Assembly: GCA_021229015.1 (NCBI GenBank)
Contig: CM037783.1
Span: forward strand, 60,115,746-60,179,745
Direction of reading: 5' to 3'
Source: Solen grandis
Taxonomy: Eukaryota > Mollusca > Bivalvia > Adapedonta > Solenidae
Length of the DNA stretch: 64,000 nt
Part shown: one piece after another, positions 55,979 through 64,000 of the stretch
How positions within the stretch are numbered: position 1 is the stretch's first letter
Layout: the number at the start of each line of letters is the position of its first letter
The notes under the pieces: model-generated
The model's database searches: none
What the model was told of the DNA's origin: nothing
What the model saw: only the letters and a program-made list of their open reading frames with translations
Made by a program: the position numbers and the translations under genes

Positions 55979-57006
55979 GCAGGGTTCCCGCTGGCCGTCG
56001 CCAATGGCGCCAGAAAAAAAAATCTGGCTCCAAAAAATTTGAAATGGCGAAAGGTTATGACGCCTTATTTTTCATAATTGGCGCCGCATAATAAACTTGT
56101 GTTTTTACTTGGTTCCCGATTTTCATTCTCCACATATTAACCGCAATGAAAAGCGGATCACCAATCAGTTTACTCAAGCGTGTTTACCGTTATCGTGTAA
56201 TCTTAATGATGGGTCTATTGTTTGTCACAGCAGGTGACAAAAGATTATTCTTATCCATTCATCGATTACGTAATCATGCTGCAGTAAATGACCAGAGGGC
56301 ATGTGACCTCACTTACTTTGGCAAACAGCAAATTGCAAATTCTGGGACAGTGTTTGAGCAGCTGATTTTGACCTGTCGGCTGCTTATTTACAGATCCAGC
56401 CATGATCAGTTTCATGTAAATTAGTCTTTGTAAGTAAAACATATTGAAGTATGAAATGCAATAGTCGTAGAGGTTTAGTTTGAGATTTTGATATATTCAA
56501 GTAGTTCTTGACTTGGCTAAGTTTGGTCACATGGCTGACTAGTTTTGCTGCACCGAGTTTTCTTTCTATCAATGTTTTTTTCCATTGAAAAATATTTCCA
56601 CTACTATGACAAAGTTCTAAAACATGTTTTTCTTTTATTTGTTTTATTTTTGAGGTTTTTCAGTTATTACAGGTAGATAGATCAAAAGGGAAACAAATCA
56701 ATTGCATAATAATTTAAAGTTTTTCTTCCTCCCTTCATAAAATTTACAATTATTAAATAAATAACATCTCTTTAATTAAACATTATATCCTGAGTGAATG
56801 TGTGTGTGAGTAGTTTGAATATACCTGGTAATACAATTTAATACATATGGTACCTGTTTTTAAAGGGAGAAAAAATAAACATAATAAAAATATATATTTG
56901 AGCCATTGGCACTAAATTTGGCACAAACTTCCTTAATTTGGCTCCAAGTTTTCTCGTTTGGCGAAAGTTGTGGCGCAAACTTTTTTTCAGCCAGGGTAAA
57001 CCCTGA
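55979..57006. mobile_element. Candidate DNA transposon remnant with GCCAATGGCGCC ends
   Basis: The left end CAGGGTTCCCGCTGGC and the right end GCCAGGGTAAACCCTG are inverted (12 of 16 positions). Both subterminal regions carry repeated TGGCGCCA/TTTGGCGAAA/TTGGCTCCAA phrases. The interior is AT-rich with no transposase-like frame. Confidence 0.55.
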
Positions 57007-57040
57007 ACTGTGTTGGAATAGAATCATTTATTCATTCCAG

Positions 57041-57244
57041 TTATAAAAAAGTACATTCCATTATAACAAATACTGACAAGCAGGAAACACAAAAAATGAA
57101 AATGACTAGAACAATGTAATCAAATGACTTTGGACAGATTGATTTTGAAAATTTTCTCATAGGAGAATCAGCCTGAATGCTATCGAGGTTTTGTTTACTG
57201 CCTGGCTTGAGCGCATCGCCCTTTACAAATGATGTAAGCGACAT
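57041..57244 (-). CDS. Candidate small single-pass membrane protein (67 aa)
   Basis: ATG at 57244; the frame reads MSLTSFVKGDALKPGSKQNL onward and ends in a hydrophobic stretch YIVLVIFIFCVSCLSVFVI followed by a short tail and stop. AATAAA (minus strand) lies about 10 bp after the stop. It is isolated, with no homologue I recognise. It could be a real small gene, a chance frame in AT-rich sequence, or part of a 5' exon of the coiled-coil gene, since the N-terminal part is hydrophilic and several GT sites follow. Confidence 0.25.
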   Translation of the reverse strand: MSLTSFVKGDALKPGSKQNLDSIQADSPMRKFSKSICPKSFDYIVLVIFIFCVSCLSVFVIMECTFL

Positions 57245-57354
57245 GAGATTGCTCAGAAATTTTTAACGTACGGTCGAACGTGAAATTCAGAAAAAGAATT
57301 GTGGAAAAAATGGAAAGATAGGCTTAAATAGGTATATCTTCCGACAAATTATCA

Positions 57355-58360
57355 CTTTTTAGCTCAACTTTTCGAAGAATATGAGACTATTGTAGTCGTC
57401 CTTGCATCGGCGTCATGACGTCGGCGTGGCAGCTTTTGGTTAAAGTTTTGCATGCAAGTTACTATCAATCTTATATCTCAATAACCATTTATGGTATTGA
57501 CTTGAAAGTTTATAAATATGTTCAGGGGCATCAGACAACCAAGGTAGATAACTCTTGACTGAATCTAATATAAATTATGGCCCCTTTTTAACATAGAAAT
57601 TTTGGTTAAAGTTTTGCATGCAATAGAAAATTTGGTTGAAGTTTTGCATGCAAGCTACTATCCAGCTTGTATATCAATAACCATCCATTGTATTGACTTG
57701 AAAGTTTATGAATATGTTTAGGGGTATCAGACAACCAAGGTATATAACTCTTAATGGAATATATTACAAATTATGGCCCCTTTTTAACTTAGAAATTTGG
57801 TTAAAGTTTTGCATGCAAGGTACTTTCATGCTTATATCTTAGTATCCAGGCATGGGATTTATTTGAAACATCTTTAATTCATTTAGGGGTATCATACTAT
57901 CAAGGTAGATAACTTTTGATGGAAAATGTTACAAATTATGGCCCCTTTTTAACTTAGAAATTTTGATTAAAGTTTTGCATGCAATGTACTTTCATGCTTA
58001 TATCTCAGAGTCCAGGCATGGGATTGATTGAAACATCTTAAATATGTTTAGGGAGGGGTATTGTACTATCAAGGAAGATAACACTTGATGGAATATATTA
58101 AAATTATGACCCCCTTTTAACCTAGAAATGTGGTTAAATTTCTGCATTCAAGCTACTAACCATGGAACTGACTAGAAAGTTAAGGAGTGTATTCAGGGGC
58201 ATCAGAAAACCAAGGAGGATAACTTTTGGGCTTAATTTTATACAAATTATGGCCCTTTTCTAACTTTGATATTTGGTTAAAGTTTAACTGTTTTGCATGC
58301 AGTGTTATTTTGCTTATGTCTCAGTAACTAAGCATGGGATTGATTTTAGACTTCTTAAAT
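57355..58360 (+). mobile_element. Family-B element, copy 2, 3' end not found
   Basis: It starts TTTTTAGCTCAACTTTTCG, the family-B 5' border. The body is five tandem units marked GGTTAAAGTTTTGCATGC, ATTATGGCCCCTTTTTAAC and TAGATAACTCTTGA-like phrases. The hairpin/CTTGTT end is not recognisable. Confidence 0.75.
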
Positions 58361-58779
58361 ATATTATTATATACATGGTATGTGAAGGGTTAGTTTTGTT
58401 TAGTAATTAGCAAGACAGCAATTATTGTCATATGGCAACAATCGTTACATTATCGCTAAAAATAGCAACAAAGCAGTTTTTTTTCGAAGACAATGAAAGT
58501 AAGATTTTCAGAAAATCAGGAGATATTCTATAAAATATAAAGGTACTGGGAAAATGAAGCTGTCCAGACATTATGTCCAACAATAACAGAAGCCTTCGTC
58601 ATCAGAATGAAAATATAAAGGACATGTCCGACTCACCGACAGACAGTCGCAGTGATGAATCATTGTTTACCCCTAGTTTGTCTTGGGTCAGGCAAGTGCT
58701 GAACCTAATTATGTATGCATGAGTGGATTTGAAATCGAGGCTGGTAGATAACAGTGTGCTAATTTGGTTGATATTTTAA

Positions 58780-59040
58780 TAAATGTGTCATAATCTACGA
58801 GATGAAAGCGACTTCTTTACCCAAACAGCGCTTTCTTTGCGTCCCGTGGATGCATATATTTGGAATTCATTGCGTCTGCGGTGAAAAGCGTGTGTCTCTG
58901 ACGCAGGACGAACAGCGAAAGGAATCACTGGTCACTGATTGGTCAGTTTAAAGCAGTGAATTTTACTGAGTATTGCCGAAAATACCTGGTGAAATGGTGT
59001 ATTGATTGGCTATATGTGTAAGGTACTATTGTTTGTAGTG
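58780..59040 (+). promoter_or_regulatory. Possible GLMN promoter / noncoding first exon region
   Basis: This is a locally CpG-richer stretch (AAACAGCGC, GCGTCCCGTGG, TGACGCAGGACG) with two CCAAT-type boxes (CTGATTGGTCAG and TTGATTGGCT). It lies upstream of the 5'UTR acceptor at 61226 and divergent from the coiled-coil gene. No TATA box or defined donor was fixed. The call is by composition and position only. Confidence 0.25.
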
Positions 59041-59292
59041 TTGATTGATGTTGACTCCTCCAATTTACTGTTAATAATCAAAATAAAGATAAAATTCTCA
59101 AATAAAAAACTGATAAATCATAACAATTTCATGAAATCAATTATGATTTATAAATATATTAAATAAACAAATAAATTAAGCATCCAAATAAAATAAGTTT
59201 AAATTTATTTCCTTACATATGTGTATTTCACTCATGCAATTATCATCAATTTGAAAAAACAACAACATTGGAAGCATATTACATAAAACATG

Positions 59293-59534
59293 TTAACCCT
59301 TTCCCTCATAGAGGACACAATGAAAAGACCTATGTGAACAGCATAAAACCAGATCAGCATGCGAGTAACTTGCAGGCTGATCAGGTTTTATGCTGTTCGC
59401 TGCTCCTCAGTGGTCTGGAAATGAGGATTTTGTAATTAAATTTAGTAAGGTTTAACTGTGGTTTTCTGCAGATCAGGCTTTATGTGATAGCTATTGAGGG
59501 CGTCAAAATGAGTCTATATGAGGGAAAGGGTTAA
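59293..59534 (+). mobile_element. piggyBac-type TTAA MITE, copy 4
   Basis: TTAA at both ends, CCCTTTCCCTCAT termini and the internal AACAGCATAAAACC / GGTTTTATGCTGTTCGC stem with a few mismatches. Confidence 0.88.
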
Positions 59535-60029
59535 TGCACAAAACAAAGCAGTTCAAATGGTTTTATATATGGGTTCGCATCGTCTTATGAAATTTTAACA
59601 TTGTCCTAAACAAAGGTTCACATCAGCCATGGTACAAAAGAAGATAGCGTTTCATATCATCCGAGGTTCACATCGGCGGTGGTTCACATTATAGTCCATA
59701 ATTCCTTACAATCAATGGCCAGCGCGTATATCTATCTTCCTCAGAGACTGTTCATAGATAACTTTCCATCTGAACATTTCTTTAAAATCATGCATTTTCC
59801 CCAAAATTTGCTATTTCCCCAATATAAAAAAATTGGTGATATTTATAGATCCCTTTCCCATCATTTGAAAAAGTCCTGATTGGCGAGTGCAGCAACTACA
59901 AAGCAATTTAACAGTGAACTACATTTTGATATTTATGGGGAGGGTTATTCCAGATGGACAGTTTGTCCTTCTTAAAAGGACTCATGATATTTTTTTGCAT
60001 TTTAAGTGCATTTTTTTACATTTCATGTT

Positions 60030-60185
60030 TATCATCCTGCTAATCCAGGGGTCCAGGGTTCAAATTCCAGTAGAACCTTGGAAAGTTTCTGGGACACTTT
60101 GCAGTGTTCCCACCTAACTAGCGCTGGCTCATCCAAACAGTGGTTAAGGGGCTTCATGTGTATAAATGCTATACACTGGGCACAT
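60030..60185 (+). mobile_element. SINE fragment with B-box
   Basis: CCAGGGTTCAAATTCC resembles a pol III B-box, followed by a TCCCACCTAACTAGCGCTGG-like body and a GTATAAATGCTATACAC tail. The head is degraded and the borders are uncertain. Confidence 0.4.
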
Positions 60186-61220
60186 TAAATAATCAGGGGG
60201 TATATTTGTAACAAGCTAGGGTAACACACCCAGATCGTTGTATCCACATCTGTCTCTGTGTGTAGGTGCACCTGTCTAGAGGTGCTAAGGGAGGACAACC
60301 CTGACAGAAAAAGTCCAAGAGAACTGAAGTCAGAGGCGCTCACTGCCGGGCCTTTAGGGTGCCCTCTGTCAAAAACTGCTGCAACGTGCTTGATACACTT
60401 GAGTGCAAACACAAACAATAAACTCTTTACTTTTATGATGAATTGAGTATCCGTAAAATTCAGTGAATAATTTAGCATATGTTACGTGTCATTTTTTTTT
60501 TTTTTTAATTAAAAAAAAAATATGAGAAAGCAGCATTTATAAACTAAAATGTTTACAATGAATTATAACATGGTGAGCAGCTATAATTGAAAAAAGAGTG
60601 TCACTTAATTAATTTTTAATTGAGTAATTATACAGTTACACAGCCAATCTGTTACTCAGAAGAAAACAGTATGTAATTAGGACTCCCAATTCACCAATGC
60701 CTGTTTCCCTAACCTTCCAATCCCTTTTATTATAAAAGAATATTACAGATTTTAATTGAGTTTTGTCACCAATCACCTGGAAATAATTAAGTATTTGACA
60801 ATAATTAATTGACTTATTACTCAAATATGCAGCATATCTCTAGTTCTGTGTCATTGAATCAAGCATGAATTTTGATGGATGTTTTCAGTGAATGGGAATA
60901 CTTCTACATGTATCAACATTTGTATGGATATGGGATGGGAAGGTGAAGGAGAAATAACAATGCAGCTAGTCTATTGATTATCTTTCTGGGTGTGTCATTG
61001 CAATTTGAAAATATTGTCTTAAATAATTTCATTTATACTATTGAATATAAAAATGAAAATTTAAAAAAAGATATTATAAAGCAATTTATATTTGGCATGG
61101 ACATTTTTTCTATTCACATTTGTTTATTAAAATCAATTTTACCAATTATAGATAAATGGAACTGTGTCGTAAATGAGAAACAAATCAGTGTGCTACGAAA
61201 CTAGCTGCATTTTATTTCTC

Positions 61221-61226
61221 TTTCAG
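61221..61226 (+). other. Splice acceptor of the GLMN 5'UTR
   Basis: TTTTATTTCTCTTTCAG, a long pyrimidine tract ending in AG at 61226, lies 90 bp before the start codon. It implies a noncoding first exon upstream, so the coding exon is part of a spliced transcript. Confidence 0.6.
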
Positions 61227-61316
61227 ATCAGATGCTGTAAAAAGTCCTACCAAGTCATTGAAACATTCTAAAATCAGAAGAAAAAAAAACAATTTACTGA
61301 AGAAAAATTGGAAGCC

Positions 61317-63116
61317 ATGGACTCTTTGTCGAAAGTTTTGGAGCTTGTAGAGCAGCGGGACAGTTATGGACTGAATCAGATGATTGTGCTAGACAGACAA
61401 GTACCAGAACAACAGTACTGGGAGCTTGTATCAACACTGGGGGAACACCTAACTGAGAAGACCTTAAACCAAGAGCCGCACTTCTTCGAAGCCTGTGAAG
61501 AGAGTCTGTACTTTATGATAGAGAGTGGAAATGAGGAGGATCTGCTTCTTGCATTGTTGGAACAAGCAGATACTCTGACGGACACAGTGAGGTTTCAAAG
61601 CTTCCTGAACTTGATACAGAAATCAATCCTGAAGACAACAGAAAAGCAATCCTTTTCTCTAGAACTCGCTCTGGAGACATTAGCAGACAATATTAAGAAT
61701 TTAGAGCTACCTAAGGACCTTGATCTTGAAGGGGATGAAAGGAGAAGTTACGACTTAGATCCAGAACTTGATAGAATAAATGAATATGTTCAAGCATACC
61801 TGAGGTTTCTGAGGCCGTTTGTTGAGCAGGTAATTAAGGGTGGCACAAGTACCACAACTGGAGGAAATGCTGAAGTGATGGCCAGAATGATTACTAAACA
61901 TCTTCTATTGTGTCTAGAGCACCCCCTGATGTATCTTGATCTCACACTGGTAGAAAAGAATGGGAAGAAACTTAAAACAAACACAAGAACATCTGCTGAG
62001 GTTTTGTTTGATGCAATACATAAACTGAACCCAAACATACAGGTTCTGGTTGATACATCAGTTAAATGGAATGAAGAATTAAAAACTCTATTAGCAAGAG
62101 GTGATGTGGAAGCGGGTGGTTATGATGACAAACAGCCAGTGTCGGAAATGGCTCTTAGCTGCCTTGTGTATCTAGTTCATGTTGAGAAGCTGGCACCTCC
62201 ACAGTACCCCACCCTGTGTCCAAGGAAGACCCAGATGGAACTGTGTCTGGGATTTGTGCTGACCCTCATGTCTCAAGCTCAGAGTGAAGTGCAAAACAAG
62301 GGAGTGCTCTTGTTTCAAGCTGTGATAAACAATCTGCAAGCATCATCAGACCTCCTGTACGATGATCTAGATAGACCTGAATATTTCGGAATACTTGATG
62401 CAATGTTTGACATCATGATTAGATGTCCTGTAAAAGATGTTCGCCACACATGTGTTCAGCTTCTTCCGGTATTTATTCAGCTGTTTGACCATAAAGGACG
62501 GTATCATATATTCCTGAAAATATTTGCTACATTGAAGCATTCTGGTGCATATGGTTATTGTGTTCAGCTGTTCAAAAATCAGATGAATGAAGTAATTGCA
62601 GGATCTCAGAACATTCCGCAATGCAATGATTTAGATATGTTCTACAATCTTCATCTAAAGAGGCTACTGCTCCTGATGACCAATCTTGCTGAAGGTCCTG
62701 CCACGGATATGGTGGAGCATTCAGACAGAATTATATCCACTCTCAATCTTATCCGGTTTCTTGTCATCAGAGACCCACCACATGTAAACCAGACTGGAAT
62801 CTGGAATACACTGCCACAGTTAGAGAAGGATTTTCTAAAGGCACTGCATGTGGGACTGGAGATGTCCAAGGGTCACTATAAGCTGGAGTTATCAGGGGTG
62901 GAGGGTAGGAAAGGTTTGGAGGGAACTGGAGCAGAGGATGTAGAGATGAGTCTGAGTGTGGCTGGACTGAATATGCCAAAGATGCCAAGGGAAGAGAAGA
63001 TAGCAGTGATGAAGCAAGCTCTCAATACTCTAGATCTGGTGACCAGTCTTGTGATCAGGGTGGAGGAAGTGATTGAGGAAAAGAGAAAGGCATCTCCTAG
63101 TGACACAGACTTATGA
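61317..63116 (+). CDS. GLMN: Glomulin
   Basis: 599 residues in one uninterrupted exon, close to the 594 of human glomulin. The frame is open from a TTG at 61308, but the ATG at 61317 sits in an ideal GCCATGG context and is chosen as start. Glomulin (FAP68) is an all-helical, HEAT/ARM-like cytosolic protein that binds RBX1 and blocks E2 access to cullin-RING ubiquitin ligases. Recognition rests on the conserved C-terminal block at about residues 464-530: SDRIISTLNLIRFLVIRD, NQTGIW and LHVGLEMSKGHY all align with the vertebrate protein. The N-terminal half (MDSLSKVLELVEQRDSYGLN) is diverged but helical. The gene is divergent from the coiled-coil gene. Vertebrate GLMN has many coding introns; none is seen here. 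Frames on the opposite strand are shadows. Confidence 0.95.
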   Translation: MDSLSKVLELVEQRDSYGLNQMIVLDRQVPEQQYWELVSTLGEHLTEKTLNQEPHFFEACEESLYFMIESGNEEDLLLALLEQADTLTDTVRFQSFLNLIQKSILKTTEKQSFSLELALETLADNIKNLELPKDLDLEGDERRSYDLDPELDRINEYVQAYLRFLRPFVEQVIKGGTSTTTGGNAEVMARMITKHLLLCLEHPLMYLDLTLVEKNGKKLKTNTRTSAEVLFDAIHKLNPNIQVLVDTSVKWNEELKTLLARGDVEAGGYDDKQPVSEMALSCLVYLVHVEKLAPPQYPTLCPRKTQMELCLGFVLTLMSQAQSEVQNKGVLLFQAVINNLQASSDLLYDDLDRPEYFGILDAMFDIMIRCPVKDVRHTCVQLLPVFIQLFDHKGRYHIFLKIFATLKHSGAYGYCVQLFKNQMNEVIAGSQNIPQCNDLDMFYNLHLKRLLLLMTNLAEGPATDMVEHSDRIISTLNLIRFLVIRDPPHVNQTGIWNTLPQLEKDFLKALHVGLEMSKGHYKLELSGVEGRKGLEGTGAEDVEMSLSVAGLNMPKMPREEKIAVMKQALNTLDLVTSLVIRVEEVIEEKRKASPSDTDL

Positions 63117-63345
63117 TGTAAACAGGCTGGAGGAAGTGATTGTGGAAAAGATGAGGGCAAGCTTCCTGTGACATAGACTTACAATGTGATCAGAGTGAAA
63201 ATGATTAAAAATCAGAGAAAAGCAAGGCTGATGTAATTTGGACTATGACCGTTGACAAGTTTTTTAAATAAGTTTTGGTATAGTTGACGAGAGAAAGACT
63301 CTTTGTAACATGGACTTCCATTGGGATCAGGGTGAAGCATAGGAT
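63117..63345 (+). repeat. Degenerate repeats of the GLMN C-terminal coding end in its 3'UTR
   Basis: The last coding segment (GGAGGAAGTGATTGAGGAAA ... GACACAGACTTATGATG) is followed by a close copy (CTGGAGGAAGTGATTGTGG ... GACATAGACTTACAATG). One or two weaker copies follow (TGATCAGAGTGAAAATGATT, then GGATCAGGGTGAAGCATAGG). The period is about 70 bp. Confidence 0.7.
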
Positions 63346-63903
63346 TAAGAGGAAATTTACAGTAAAATGCCAATTGAGGTTTCATTCAGTTATTTTAAAT
63401 TGTGCTTAGTGCCATCGTCCATGTGGTTCAAGTATGAGAATACAAAAGTGTAAGAATGAGTTTGACTCTTGACAGCCTTTTATGGGATGCCTATTTTTAC
63501 TGTACATTATAAGACAGAAACAAGAGAAACATGTTGGATTAAAATAACAGATTTGTAACTTGCCACTAGTCCTCTTTATTTTTCATTGATTAAGGTAGTC
63601 GCTATTTACCACTGTATGATCGTGTGGTTTACTTTTTGAAATTTAATTAGTCCCTTATTACCGCTGTTTACAGTGGAGGGGACTATAGGTTTGCCCTCAG
63701 TCTGTCCGGAGATCTGGATCCCGCAATAACGTAAAGACTGTTTAAGAATATATTATTAATTGTTGGCAATATGGAGGTTCTGCAAGTCATTTCGATTTTT
63801 TTTCTTGGTCCAATATTCTGGTTGCTATGGTAACAGAAAAGTTATACACCTTACCTGTAGGGGACTGGTGTTGGTGCAACACCAGTTACTTGTTTACAAT
63901 AAA
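63204..63903 (+). terminator. Candidate GLMN poly(A) signals
   Basis: ATTAAA at 63204-63209 and 63538-63543, and AATAAA at 63898-63903. The last lies directly after the family-D element, which would make the element part of the 3'UTR if it is used. The sequence alone does not decide which. Confidence 0.3.
63648..63894 (+). mobile_element. Family-D HINE-like element, short copy 2
   Basis: The 5' end TTAGTCCCTTATTACCGC is followed by its inverted partner GGAGGGGACTATAGG. The core holds the shared ATCCCGCAATAAC and GGTTGCTATGGTAACAG. The 3' end is CTGTAGGGGACT, a perfect hairpin ACTGGTGTTG-GTG-CAACACCAGT and the terminal TACTTGTT. This is a one-unit version of the element at 7832-8919, in the opposite orientation. 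Confidence 0.88.
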
Positions 63904-64000
63904 AGTTAACCACATAGTTGTGTTATTTATTAACTTTGAAACATAATAATATATAATATTCCTATAAATGACAAAAATATATAATATTCCTATAAATGAC

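Noticed and set aside
55847..56077. 76-codon plus-strand frame
   Set aside because: It crosses the left border of a repeat element (CAGGGTTCCCGCTGGC), so half of it is element sequence.
61308..61316. Upstream TTG as the glomulin start
   Set aside because: It is not a standard eukaryotic initiator; the ATG at 61317 three codons later has an ideal GCCATGG context.

Overview
The window looks like a bivalve mollusc nuclear genome. It is AT-rich, with long repeat-filled introns, several non-autonomous element families of the kind common in bivalves, tRNA-derived SINEs, and one gene recognisable by sequence: glomulin (GLMN). No species can be assigned. Two 100-N scaffold gaps (4731-4830 and 54831-54930) interrupt the window.

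Most of the window, about 4.8 to 54.5 kb on the minus strand, is one large split gene for a long coiled-coil protein, reconstructed here as 28 exons with AG/GT borders and compatible phases. It encodes more than 1,350 residues before running into the left gap. Exons from 7.2 to 49.0 kb have symmetric phase-0 borders, and most are 84, 168, 252 or 336 bp, that is, whole multiples of 28 codons. A second start lies inside the gene. An exon at 17048-18125 begins with its own ATG (17989, in-frame stop upstream) and adds a disordered N-terminus of about 280 residues to the downstream half of the coil. Orthology is unresolved; a CCDC18- or PMFBP1-type coiled-coil protein is a guess.

GLMN lies divergently at the right (CDS 61317-63116, plus strand). 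It is intronless in its coding part but has a good 5'UTR splice acceptor at 61226. The roughly 7-kb interval between the two genes (54.5-61.2 kb) holds elements and a possible promoter region near 58.8-59.0 kb.

Repeats by region: 0-4.7 kb holds a CCGGTGACCGGT minisatellite and two family-A elements in poor-looking consensus sequence. A family-D element with 152-bp internal tandem repeats lies at 7.8-8.9 kb. Fold-back elements lie at 13.4 and 14.2 kb. Four TTAA-flanked piggyBac-type MITEs lie at 15.7, 31.6, 52.8 and 59.3 kb. SINEs lie at 19.2, 25.8, 29.9, 43.6 and 60.0 kb. Other elements are family B (28.9 and 57.4 kb), family A (39.9 and 50.2-52.7 kb), family C (54.0 and 54.7 kb) and family D again (63.65 kb). 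Tandem arrays lie at 12.9, 28.0, 38.5-39.4, 44.7-45.6 and 46.7-48.1 kb.

The most unusual observations are these. Four sequence-unrelated element families (A-D) share one terminal design. The coiled-coil gene has 28-codon modular exons and an internal alternative first exon. A 32-bp minisatellite has grown out of an exon/5'-splice-site junction. One exon carries an apparent 11-bp frame-breaking insertion.
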